Positions 20,162 through 30,825 of a stretch of DNA of 64,000 bases are shown piece by piece. Position numbers and translations under genes: made by a program. The DNA is from Eubacteriaceae bacterium (GTDB taxonomy: Bacteria; Bacillota; Clostridia; Peptostreptococcales; Anaerovoracaceae), in the NCBI GenBank assembly GCA_902362435.1, contig CABIWW010000005.1, positions 94,937 to 158,936 of the forward strand. Reading direction: 5' to 3'. Positions within the stretch are counted from its first letter, which is position 1; every line of letters starts with the position of its first letter. The notes under the pieces are model-generated. The model did not search any database, was not told where the DNA came from, and saw only the letters and a program-made list of their open reading frames with translations.

Positions 20162-20467
20162 TTGACTTATGTTTTCGGCTCGATCGCAGGTCTGATCGCA
20201 GGCGGGCTTGCAGGGTACCTCAAAAATCGCTTCCTGTGGCAGAAGTATATGGCGGACAGCTCGTCGTCAGATGCCGGGGCAGGTCAGGCGGGAGGTATCT
20301 ATGCGAGGTCAATGATCAGTTATGCTGTCAATATAGTGACGCTGCTGCTGGTTTTCCTCGTGAGGGATATAGTGCCGTTTGACGATACGGCTTTTCTCAT
20401 AGGAACGGCAGCTGCGCTTGTAGCGATGAACAAGGTGCTGGTTTTCAAACAGAAGAAAGCACTGTGA
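20162..20467 (+). CDS. atpI: AtpI-like ATP synthase subunit I
   Basis: A 101-residue membrane protein at the head of the atp operon, in the place where AtpI, a c-ring assembly and Mg2+-transport helper, is usually found. Hydrophobic segments lie at about residues 3-20, 50-68 and 75-93. Assignment rests on size, hydrophobicity and position more than on strong motifs. The start appears to be TTG (20162) behind GAGAGGAG. A four-codon frame, ATG AGT GAG ATT TGA (20151-20165), overlaps it but its ATG sits too close to the Shine-Dalgarno to be convincing. Confidence 0.7.
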   Translation: MTYVFGSIAGLIAGGLAGYLKNRFLWQKYMADSSSSDAGAGQAGGIYARSMISYAVNIVTLLLVFLVRDIVPFDDTAFLIGTAAALVAMNKVLVFKQKKAL

Positions 20468-20489
20468 CCTGGAAGGGAGGCAGGCGATA

Positions 20490-21158
20490 ATGATAGAGAC
20501 ACTTAATTCTTTTGGGATATCCAACGGGATGATAACGAGTACAGTCATTACGGTCATACTGTGTGTGCTGGCTGTAGTTGCGGGCCGCAGGCTGCAGACT
20601 GTGCCGTCAGGCTTTCAGAATTTTGCAGAGTGGGCTGTGGAGAGTCTGTATGATTTCTTTTCGGATATCATGGGCGGCAAAGCATGTCGGAAGTATTTCC
20701 CGCTTGTAGCGACGCTGTTCATATATATACTGATATGCAACTACAGCGGACTGCTGCCGGGTTCGGGGCATGTAAAGGGGCTGGCGGCTCCGACAAGCTC
20801 GATAAACTGCACTATGGCGCTGGCGATAATAGTGTTCGTAGCGATACAGGTGATAGGCATCAGAGAATCTCACGGCCTGAGATTCTACAAGCACCTGCTG
20901 CAGCCGTTTGCGTTCCTGCTGCCGCTGATGCTGCTGGAGGATCTGGTAAAACCGGTGTCGCTGACGCTGCGACTTTACGGTAATATTTTCGGGGAAGAAA
21001 CGGTAACGTCATCGTTTTTCGATCTCGTACCGATAGGGCTGCCTGTGGTGATGCAGATGCTGAGTGTACTGATGGGGCTGGTGCAGGCACTTGTGTTCGC
21101 ACTGCTTACAGGCATATATATAAAGGAGGCGCTTCCGGAGGAGGAAGAGCATTTGTAA
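20490..21158 (+). CDS. atpB: F-type ATP synthase subunit a
   Basis: The 222-residue membrane stator subunit that forms the two ion half-channels next to the c ring. The essential arginine is Arg161 in SLTLRLYGNIFGEE, and the C-terminal helix LVQALVFALLTGIYI is typical. Its shortness (about 220 residues) fits Clostridia-type subunits. The ATG follows GGGAGG. Second gene of the complete atp operon. Confidence 0.96.
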   Translation: MIETLNSFGISNGMITSTVITVILCVLAVVAGRRLQTVPSGFQNFAEWAVESLYDFFSDIMGGKACRKYFPLVATLFIYILICNYSGLLPGSGHVKGLAAPTSSINCTMALAIIVFVAIQVIGIRESHGLRFYKHLLQPFAFLLPLMLLEDLVKPVSLTLRLYGNIFGEETVTSSFFDLVPIGLPVVMQMLSVLMGLVQALVFALLTGIYIKEALPEEEEHL

Positions 21159-21188
21159 ACTGCAGGCCGGCAGGCATGAAGTTTATAA

Positions 21189-21491
<303 letters not shown>

Positions 21492-21544
21492 AGAATTTCA
21501 TTGCCTTCGGGCATGTAAAAACGCAGTGAAAGGGAGACGGTAAT

Positions 21545-22051
21545 ATGGTTGAAGCATTGGGAATAAGTCTTAAAGAATTTATATTTTACCTGATCAACTT
21601 CCTGATACTGATGGGAGTGCTCACCAGGTTTTTATATAAGCCTTTCTTGAACATGCTGGCTGCCAGGAAGCAGTCCATAAAAGACGCGCTCGACAACGCA
21701 GAGCTTACCAACAGGAGAGCCGATGAGAAAATGGAGCAGTACAGCAAAAGGATCTCAAAGGTCGAAGAGGAAAGCAGAGAGATCATCAGAACTGCGAAGA
21801 TCAAAGCGGATGCACAGGCGCGCGACATCATAGAGGACGCCCGCAAAGAAGCCGGCGATATCATCGCAAAGGCGGAAAAGACTATAGAAAAAGAAAAAGA
21901 AAAGGCTATGGAAGAAATGAAACAGGAAATCGCTGTTCTCGCTGTAATGGCCGCTGAAAAGATCGTGGAACGCGAGATACAGCGTGCCGGACAGGAGGCC
22001 ATAGTTGAAGAGGTTATCAGACAGGCAAGGAGTACAGGATGGAGGAACTGA
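21545..22051 (+). CDS. atpF: F-type ATP synthase subunit b
   Basis: The 168-residue peripheral stalk subunit. One N-terminal membrane helix (about residues 8-28) is followed by a long charged helix that runs up to F1 and contacts delta. Length and layout are standard. Its end overlaps the start of atpH by 13 bases, suggesting coupled translation. Confidence 0.95.
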   Translation: MVEALGISLKEFIFYLINFLILMGVLTRFLYKPFLNMLAARKQSIKDALDNAELTNRRADEKMEQYSKRISKVEEESREIIRTAKIKADAQARDIIEDARKEAGDIIAKAEKTIEKEKEKAMEEMKQEIAVLAVMAAEKIVEREIQRAGQEAIVEEVIRQARSTGWRN

Positions 22052-22578
22052 CCATTGATCTGACTTACGGCACTGCTTTGTTCGAGGCTGCCAGGGAAAC
22101 CGGCAAGACTGACCTCATAAACGAAGAGGCGGGACAGCTGATAGAGCTGTTCGGACAGGAACCGGATCTTCACAAATTTGTCAACACTCCGGGGATCTCG
22201 GCTGAGGAAAAGAAAAACGTACTCGAAAATGTCTTCAGAGGAAGGATATGCGATGAGCTTCTGAACTTCCTCTTTATTCTTGCAGACAAAGGCAGGATGA
22301 TGCATTTCGAAAAAATGATAAAGACCTACAGAAAACTCCTGGATAAGCAGGAGGGAGTATCGTACGGTACTGTTTTTTCGGCGGCTCCGCTTAATGATGA
22401 ACATATCAGAGAGCTTGAAGAGGATGCATCGAAGCTTTTCAGAGTTAATGTGAAGCTTGTAAATGAAATAGATCCCAAACTGATCGGAGGCGTGAAGCTG
22501 CTGGTAGAAGGCAAGCTGATCGACGCTTCCGTCAGAAAGCGATTTGACGATCTAAGCAGTCAGATCAGAATGAGTTAG
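22039..22578 (+). CDS. atpH: F-type ATP synthase subunit delta
   Basis: The 179-residue stator subunit that ties the b stalk to the top of F1. It shows the N-terminal helical domain (TYGTALFEAARETGK) and the C-terminal conserved region ending in LIGGVKLLVEGKLIDASVRKRFDDLSSQI, diagnostic of the family. It overlaps atpF and is followed 12 bases later by atpA. Confidence 0.95.
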   Translation: MEELTIDLTYGTALFEAARETGKTDLINEEAGQLIELFGQEPDLHKFVNTPGISAEEKKNVLENVFRGRICDELLNFLFILADKGRMMHFEKMIKTYRKLLDKQEGVSYGTVFSAAPLNDEHIRELEEDASKLFRVNVKLVNEIDPKLIGGVKLLVEGKLIDASVRKRFDDLSSQIRMS

Positions 22579-24147
<1,569 letters not shown>

Positions 24148-24158
24148 GAGGTACGGGA

Positions 24159-25028
24159 ATGTCAGCAAATAACATGCGGGACATAAAGAGACGTATAAAA
24201 AGCGTTTCCAGTACGGAACATATCACGAATGCCATGAAACTGGTGTCTGCCGGCAAGCTGAGAAAGGCGAAAGCGATATTTGAGAAGACGAATGCGAATC
24301 TGCATTACATCACACAGACCATCGCCGAGATCTTTCACAACAGCCAGGATATACCGCAGGAATACCTTGCCGGTAACAGAGAGATAAAGACGACATGCTA
24401 TATAGTAGTAACGAGCGGACGCGGCCTTTGCGGAGGATTCAATTCGGCTATCCTCAAGGAAGCGCAGCGCGAGATAGATACCGACTGGGAGGAGCCTGTC
24501 ATATACGCGATAGGATCGAAGGGCAAGGAGTACTTCGAAAAGCGCGGATATAAGATCTGCGGAGATTATCTGGCTCCGCCTGAGAACATATCGTTCCTGG
24601 AGACGCGTGAAATGAGCAAGCCTATCATAGAAATGTATGATAAAGGCGAGATCGACGAGGTCGTACTCATATATACGTCGTTCATAAGCTCCATGCAGCA
24701 GGAAGTGAAGAATGTGGTGCTGCTGCCTTTCGAAGTCGAGGAAGATTCGGAAGATGTAATAACGACGAACAAGCAGGTGGAATACGAGCCTTCCGTTGAA
24801 GCGGTATTCAACTACCTGGTGCCTAAATATGTAGAGATGATGATCTATTCTGCTGTGGTAGAGTCTGCTACGTGTGAGCATGCGGCGAGGAGAAACGCGA
24901 TGGAAAACGCTACTGACAATGCCAGGGAGATGCTGGATCAGCTGTCTCTCTACTACAACAGAGCAAGACAGTCTGCGATCACAGACGAGATCATAGAAAT
25001 CGTGGCCGGTTCCGAGGCACAGAAATAG
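24159..25028 (+). CDS. atpG: F-type ATP synthase subunit gamma
   Basis: The 289-residue central rotor shaft. The N-terminal helix MRDIKRRIKSVSSTEHITNAMKLVSAGKLRKA and the C-terminal helix ATDNAREMLDQLSLYYNRARQSAITDEIIEIV form the antiparallel coiled coil that turns within alpha3beta3. The VTSGRGLCGGFNSAI block is also characteristic. It lies between atpA and atpD with short gaps. Confidence 0.97.
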   Translation: MSANNMRDIKRRIKSVSSTEHITNAMKLVSAGKLRKAKAIFEKTNANLHYITQTIAEIFHNSQDIPQEYLAGNREIKTTCYIVVTSGRGLCGGFNSAILKEAQREIDTDWEEPVIYAIGSKGKEYFEKRGYKICGDYLAPPENISFLETREMSKPIIEMYDKGEIDEVVLIYTSFISSMQQEVKNVVLLPFEVEEDSEDVITTNKQVEYEPSVEAVFNYLVPKYVEMMIYSAVVESATCEHAARRNAMENATDNAREMLDQLSLYYNRARQSAITDEIIEIVAGSEAQK

Positions 25029-26429
<1,401 letters not shown>

Positions 26430-26441
26430 CAGGAGATCGTC

Positions 26442-26879
26442 ATGGCAAACAGTGTGAAATTAGAGATAATAACACCTTCAAAGCTGTTTTACAGAGGATA
26501 TGTGGATATCGTCATCACTACTACACTGGAAGGCGATGAGGGCTTTATGTACGGACATTCATGGGCGTGCAAGCTGCTGGACATCGGCGAGCTGTGGATA
26601 CAGGAGGCCGGTGCAGGCAAGGATGAGTACCGCGTTGCCGCGATAGCAGGCGGATTTATCGATGTCAGAGACAGCATCATCATATACACGGACGCTGTTG
26701 AGTGGTCCGAAGATATAGACATGGAAAGAGTCCTCAGTGAAAAGGCGAAGGCTGAAGACTGGCTGACGCACCATGAAAAGGATGCGGACCCTAACGATGT
26801 GACGAAAGCGAAGATCGCCATTTCAAAAGCGATCACGAGATCCCACGTGGCAGAGGGCGGATACAGACGCGGACACTGA
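26442..26879 (+). CDS. atpC: F-type ATP synthase subunit epsilon
   Basis: The 145-residue rotor subunit that can inhibit ATP hydrolysis. The N-terminal beta sandwich (LEIITPSKLFYRGYVDIVITTTLEGDEGFMYGHS) is standard. The C-terminal helical hairpin (about 85-145) is more diverged than usual, with a His-rich, acidic loop. It is the last structural gene of the operon. Confidence 0.93.
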   Translation: MANSVKLEIITPSKLFYRGYVDIVITTTLEGDEGFMYGHSWACKLLDIGELWIQEAGAGKDEYRVAAIAGGFIDVRDSIIIYTDAVEWSEDIDMERVLSEKAKAEDWLTHHEKDADPNDVTKAKIAISKAITRSHVAEGGYRRGH

Positions 26880-26900
26880 TGAGAAGCATGGAGGTGGCAT

Positions 26901-27152
26901 ATGTGCGATGAAAAAAGGATAGCGCTGATAGGCGTTATAGTGGAGAATCAGGATGCGGTGGAGGAAATGAATCATCTGCTTCACGATTACCGCGAACATA
27001 TAATCGGCAGGATGGGGATCCCTCATCCGGAGAAAAAACTTTCGATCATCAGTCTCGCTGTTGAGTCCGATCAGGACACGATCAGTGCGCTGTCGGGCAA
27101 GCTCGGCGCGCTCGACGGTGTCAGCACGAAGACGGTGTACTCGAAAAAATAG
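26901..27152 (+). CDS. TM1266-family putative iron-only hydrogenase regulator
   Basis: An 83-residue ACT-like/NikR-C-like protein. The blocks IALIGVIVENQDAVEEMNHLLHDY, IIGRMGIPHPEKKLSIISL and ISALSGKLGALDGVSTKTVYSKK match the small TM1266 family, found near [FeFe]-hydrogenase maturation genes and predicted to be regulatory. Here it follows atpC by 21 bases, far from the hydrogenase gene at 43.5 kb, and no hydEFG genes are in the window. The ATG follows GGAGGTG. Confidence 0.8.
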   Translation: MCDEKRIALIGVIVENQDAVEEMNHLLHDYREHIIGRMGIPHPEKKLSIISLAVESDQDTISALSGKLGALDGVSTKTVYSKK

Positions 27153-27231
27153 CGTTAGAAAAAAACAGAGATTTTTATGCCGGCAGTTTTGGGAGATCCT
27201 GAAATTTGTCGGCATCATTATAAGGAAAATA

Positions 27232-27260
27232 TTGGCGAAGCATCATAATAATGGTATAAC
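27232..27260 (+). promoter_or_regulatory. Promoter of the type I toxin
   Basis: TTGGCG (27232-27237), 17 bases and TATAAC (27255-27260) precede a leader of about 50 bases and the toxin's ribosome-binding site. Confidence 0.65.
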
Positions 27261-27319
27261 GAACCTGGAGAAGCCAGAGACACGGTGGACGGAAGCTCCC
27301 TGGAAAGGGAGGTGATACT

Positions 27320-27406
27320 ATGATTACATATGAAGCCTTGAGTGCGTTCTGCACTGCCGGACTTTTGATAGTCGCAGTTATTGCCTTGTTGAAAGACAAG
27401 CATTAG
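27320..27406 (+). CDS. Small hydrophobic type I toxin (holin-like/TxpA-like)
   Basis: A 28-residue peptide with the pattern MITYEAL, one hydrophobic helix (about residues 10-24) and the basic end LLKDKH. This pattern matches the putative holin-like toxin family of Firmicutes, in which the peptide inserts into the membrane and depolarises the cell. It has an unusually strong ribosome-binding site (AAAGGGAGGTGA), its own promoter, and a shared hairpin plus a divergent antisense promoter just downstream. The gene is too short for most gene finders. Confidence 0.75.
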   Translation: MITYEALSAFCTAGLLIVAVIALLKDKH

Positions 27407-27416
27407 TTTTTACAGG

Positions 27417-27464
27417 AAGTAAAAACTCCGTCCATGATTTCCCAGTCGCGACGGAGTTTTACTT
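27417..27464. terminator. Bidirectional terminator shared by toxin and antitoxin RNA
   Basis: AAGTAAAAACTCCGTC (27417-27432) pairs with GACGGAGTTTTACTT (27450-27464), a stem of about 15 bases with a 17-base loop. The A/T-rich outer arms give a U-run in either direction, so both transcripts can end here and their 3' ends overlap. Confidence 0.7.
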
Positions 27465-27508
27465 CTAACGATTAAGGGAGCAGCCGTTCATCGGCTTCTC
27501 TTTCTATA
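27417..27508 (-). ncRNA. Predicted antisense antitoxin RNA
   Basis: A consensus minus-strand promoter points toward the toxin gene, with an expected start near 27507. A transcript ending at the shared hairpin would be about 90 bases long and complementary to the 3' untranslated end of the toxin mRNA, the arrangement known for TxpA/RatA-type systems. Extent is inferred; no open frame of note lies within it. Confidence 0.55.
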
Positions 27509-27513
27509 TCAAA

Positions 27514-27542
27514 ACTATACCTCTTTCTCGATTCTGTGTCAA
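27514..27542 (-). promoter_or_regulatory. Consensus promoter for the antitoxin RNA
   Basis: Read on the minus strand: TTGACA, 17 bases, TATAGT. This matches the sigma-A consensus in 11 of 12 positions, stronger than the toxin promoter, as expected if the antitoxin is made in excess. Confidence 0.75.
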
Positions 27543-27609
27543 CGGTTGTGCCGGTATTTAAAGGAAAATGCCTGCACATATCTGAAGGGCGACGCGTGAT
27601 GCTTTGCGC

Positions 27610-29067
27610 TCACAGATGACAGAAGATATTGTAGATCATGAAGCACACGCTCCATGCGAGCAGTATGTGGCCGAAACACATTATGATGCTGCAGCGCCAG
27701 CTGCCCGTCTCTTTTCGAACGGTAGCCAGTGTGGCGATACATGGAACGTATAGCAGACAGAAGACCATGAATGAAATAGCGCCGGCAGGTGTGAAAATGC
27801 TGCTGAGCAGTGAGAACGAGGACATTCCGGAGCTGCTGGCGATCACGGAGAATGTACTGATGATCGCTTCTTTTGCGGAAAGTCCGGCGATCATCGCAGA
27901 TGCGGCCTGCCAGCTGCCGAATCCCAGCGGCTCGAAGAAAGGTGCAACGGAGCGTCCTAAAAATACCAGTATGCTTTCACGGCAGTCGGAAACCATGTGA
28001 AGACTGCAGTCGAACGACTGCAGGAACCATATGACTACCGAAGCGGCCAGGATCACAGAAAAGGCTTTTTTTACAAAACCAAGTGAATTTGTGAGAACGA
28101 TATCAAGTACATAAGATATACGCGGCGGCTTCAGGGAGGGAGTGGTGAAATGTCCACCTCCCGTTCTTGTTTTGTGCCCGGCGCTGTATCCGGAGCCACG
28201 CTGGCAGCGGCAGTTCGAACTGCTCAAGTTATTCGGTCTGCGGCCGTCCGCGATTTTACCGGCAAGACCGGCGCATATCATAGCGGTCGTGATCCCGGTG
28301 AGATAAATGAACCAGACGACGATCGCGCGGTGATCTTCGAAGAAAGCAGAGATGAGCACAGAGTATACGGGCAGCCTGGCGCTGCATGACATGAACGGTA
28401 TCATGAATATAGTGCGCAGTTTTTTGTTGCCTTCTAGCATCGATGATGCGCTCATCACGGCGGGCACTGCACAGCCGAAACCCATGATGAGCGGCACGAT
28501 GCACTGGCCTGAAAGTCCGAGTCGTGACATGCCGCTGTCGAACAGTGCGGCAGCATACGAGAAATAGCCGCAGTCCTCAAGTATTGCCAGCAGGCAGAAC
28601 AGTACAGCGATGAGCGGCACGAATGACAGCACGCTGCCGATGCCGGGGCAGATCCCGTATATCAGCAGATCGTGCAGAGGGCGGCATGTTCCGGCGGTGA
28701 GGAGGATATGATCGAGCCGGGCGGTACAGATATCAAGCGCAGTGGCCAGCAGAACGCTCAATGATCTGCCGACGGTATCGAAGGTCAGATGAAAAACCGT
28801 GAACATCACAGCTGCAAAAATCGGAAGACCTGTTATCTTCCCGGAAAGGAGCCGGCGGGCAATGCTGTTGTGCATCAGAGGATCCCCGGCTTTTGAGGTC
28901 CGTGCACTTTGTGCAGTACGCGAGGCCTGAGTGGTGTATACGCCCTTTTTTGCAAAGTGGCTGCACAGTTTTTTTATTTTGTAAAAAATATCGCTTTTAT
29001 ATTTCATGAATATCACCAGCATCACAATGTGGATGATGGTGAACGAGATCGCTGCAGTTTTTAACAT
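27610..29067 (-). CDS. FeoB-like ferrous iron transporter core without the G domain
   Basis: A 485-residue membrane protein carrying the transmembrane core of FeoB: two Gate (nucleoside-recognition) domains around GICPGIGSVLSFVPLIAVLF, MGFGCAVPAVMSAS, FMSCSARLPVYSVLISAFF and the C-terminal region with GLSAKEAIISTFSV. Full FeoB (about 650-750 residues) begins with a GTP-binding domain with a GxxxxGKS motif. Here that domain is absent and replaced by about 80 residues with one hydrophobic segment. The ATG at 29067 follows GGAGGTG correctly spaced, so this looks like an intact gene rather than a broken one. Fe(II) transport is inferred; another cation is possible. No feoA is present. Confidence 0.8.
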   Translation of the reverse strand: MLKTAAISFTIIHIVMLVIFMKYKSDIFYKIKKLCSHFAKKGVYTTQASRTAQSARTSKAGDPLMHNSIARRLLSGKITGLPIFAAVMFTVFHLTFDTVGRSLSVLLATALDICTARLDHILLTAGTCRPLHDLLIYGICPGIGSVLSFVPLIAVLFCLLAILEDCGYFSYAAALFDSGMSRLGLSGQCIVPLIMGFGCAVPAVMSASSMLEGNKKLRTIFMIPFMSCSARLPVYSVLISAFFEDHRAIVVWFIYLTGITTAMICAGLAGKIADGRRPNNLSSSNCRCQRGSGYSAGHKTRTGGGHFTTPSLKPPRISYVLDIVLTNSLGFVKKAFSVILAASVVIWFLQSFDCSLHMVSDCRESILVFLGRSVAPFFEPLGFGSWQAASAMIAGLSAKEAIISTFSVIASSSGMSSFSLLSSIFTPAGAISFMVFCLLYVPCIATLATVRKETGSWRCSIIMCFGHILLAWSVCFMIYNIFCHL

Positions 29068-29260
29068 CAAAACACCTCCGCGGATGCGAACGTCTGAATT
29101 TTACTTAAAAGGTACACTTACGCGCGTCAAATATGATATAATCATAAAAATACTGAACGCCGGGGCGGGCGTACGGATGTTCAAGCATATGCGCGGCATG
29201 CCGGACAGATTACAGGAAAGGGCGCAGCGCAGAGATATTTACATATATAAGGAGTGAAAT

Positions 29261-30403
29261 ATGGAGAGAACTTTCAGGATAGGACCTATCAGACCGCCGA
29301 GTGAAGCGGAGAGCCTGCTGCTGCAGGTGACGAACGGATGCACGTGGAATAAATGCAAATTCTGTCAGCTGTACAGGCATACAAAGTTCAAAGCCTACAG
29401 CGCGGACAGCATCAAAGCAGACATAGACAATATGGTATACCAGGCGCAGATCGTCGAACAGTACAGGAACGGCGACGGGACGTGGGATATAGACGGAATC
29501 AACGCAGAGCTGATGAAAGGAACGGAAGACGAAAGACAGTGCCTTTACATGATGGCCAACTGGATCATAGACGGAGCGGAAAACGTCTTCCTGCAGGACG
29601 GCAACACTACGGCGCTGAGCAGCGGCAGACTCAGCGATGTGCTGATATATCTCAGGCAGGCGTTCCCGTCGATAAGGCGTATAACATCCTACGGGCGAGC
29701 AGAAAACCTTTCGAAAGTAAGCGCGGAGGAATTTGCAGAGCTGAAAAAAGCGGGGCTGGACAGGATCCATTCCGGATTTGAAACCGGCTCGGACGCCGTG
29801 CTGAAGAAGATAAACAAAGGCGTGACGCAGGAGCAGGAAATAACGGCAGGAAAGAATGTAAAGGCCGGGGGCATCGAGCTTTCGGTGTATTTCATGCCGG
29901 GGGCAGGCGGAAAGGAGCTCACGAGTGAAAATGCTGAGGAGACGGCATACGTCATAAATGAAGTGGATCCTGATTTTCTGCGTATCAGGACTGCTGCAGT
30001 CAAACCGGGAACGGAGCTGTATGATGATTTCAGAAGAGGCGAATTCACGCTTTGCAGCGACGATGAGAAGCTCATCGAGCTGAGGACTGTCATCGAGAAA
30101 GCTGAAGGCGTGGATACGAGGCTGGTCAGCGATCATATGATCAACCTTCTGCAGGATGTAGAGGGCAGTCTCAGAAATGAGAAAAGCCGGATGCTGGGAC
30201 TTATAGATGGATATTTTGCCATGTCGGAGCGTGAAAGGCGCATGTATCAGGCTGCGCGCAGGATGGTGCGCGTGAGCAAGCCTGCCGATATGTCGAGACT
30301 GAGGCCGCAGGAACTGGAACGGATCGGACGTATGGTCGATGAAGTGAAAGATCCTTATCAGTGGGAGATACAGATGAATGCGCTGATATCGCGTTATATT
30401 TAA
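29261..30403 (+). CDS. Radical SAM protein with a CX4CX2C cluster motif
   Basis: A 380-residue Elp3/COG1032-type radical SAM protein. The cluster motif is NGCTWNKCKFCQLYR, with cysteines spaced CX4CX2C instead of the common CX3CX2C. Downstream are radical SAM core features: IHSGFETGSDAVLKKINKG and GIELSVYFMPGAGGKELT. No B12-binding or SPASM domain is visible. The reaction is unknown. A TATAAT box at 29137-29142 suggests its own promoter, about 120 bases upstream, in the region divergent from the FeoB-like gene. The ATG follows AAGGAG. Confidence 0.85.
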   Translation: MERTFRIGPIRPPSEAESLLLQVTNGCTWNKCKFCQLYRHTKFKAYSADSIKADIDNMVYQAQIVEQYRNGDGTWDIDGINAELMKGTEDERQCLYMMANWIIDGAENVFLQDGNTTALSSGRLSDVLIYLRQAFPSIRRITSYGRAENLSKVSAEEFAELKKAGLDRIHSGFETGSDAVLKKINKGVTQEQEITAGKNVKAGGIELSVYFMPGAGGKELTSENAEETAYVINEVDPDFLRIRTAAVKPGTELYDDFRRGEFTLCSDDEKLIELRTVIEKAEGVDTRLVSDHMINLLQDVEGSLRNEKSRMLGLIDGYFAMSERERRMYQAARRMVRVSKPADMSRLRPQELERIGRMVDEVKDPYQWEIQMNALISRYI

Positions 30404-30825
30404 GGTTTTGCAGGGTGAGGCGGCGTTTTTCCGGCCGTGATAAAAATGCGGAGAAAAACCGCAAACAAAAAACAACGGAGTTTTTTGACAAATTAGAAGA
30501 ATCGGTATTAATCCGAAAAAGTGTATCAAAAATGATAACGAATCTCAAAAACGATACACAAATCCACTAAAAAATACAGTATACACAGTGTCAAAGCTTA
30601 ATGTCCATAAAAAAACATGTAAAAACATGAAAAATGAAAGGCTTGAAACTACAAGGAAAGAGCGACTTTTTCAGAAAATTCAATTCTCTGAAAAACAAAA
30701 TAATCAAAATTCTGAATTAGTTGGCACGGATATTGAATATATAGTAGGCAGAAGTTACATCGATTGCCGCTAATAATAGAGCGGTGAAAGAAAAAACAAA
30801 ACCTAAGTAAAAAGGGAGGATAATT
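30404..30825 (+). promoter_or_regulatory. Long regulatory region with a sigma-54-like element before patA
   Basis: This 422-base gap is A+T-rich and without a convincing gene. It holds TTGGCAC-N5-TTGAA (30721-30737), which matches the sigma-54 -24/-12 consensus except for GA instead of GC at -12. Upstream lie two dyads: GTGTATC (30521-30527) with GATACAC (30553-30559), and a perfect TTTTTCAGA (30667-30675) with TCTGAAAAA (30687-30695). Dyads at this distance could be activator sites. The E. coli homologue of the next gene is sigma-54 dependent, which adds some weight. Confidence 0.45.

Noticed and set aside
20151..20165. Four-codon leader peptide before atpI
   Set aside because: Its ATG directly touches the GAGAGGAG, so the SD is better spaced for the TTG at 20162.
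27177..27215. ATGCCGGCA/TGTCGGCAT stem as terminator of the atp operon
   Set aside because: Nine pairs with one G-U, a 21-base loop and no U-run; the operon end is left undefined.
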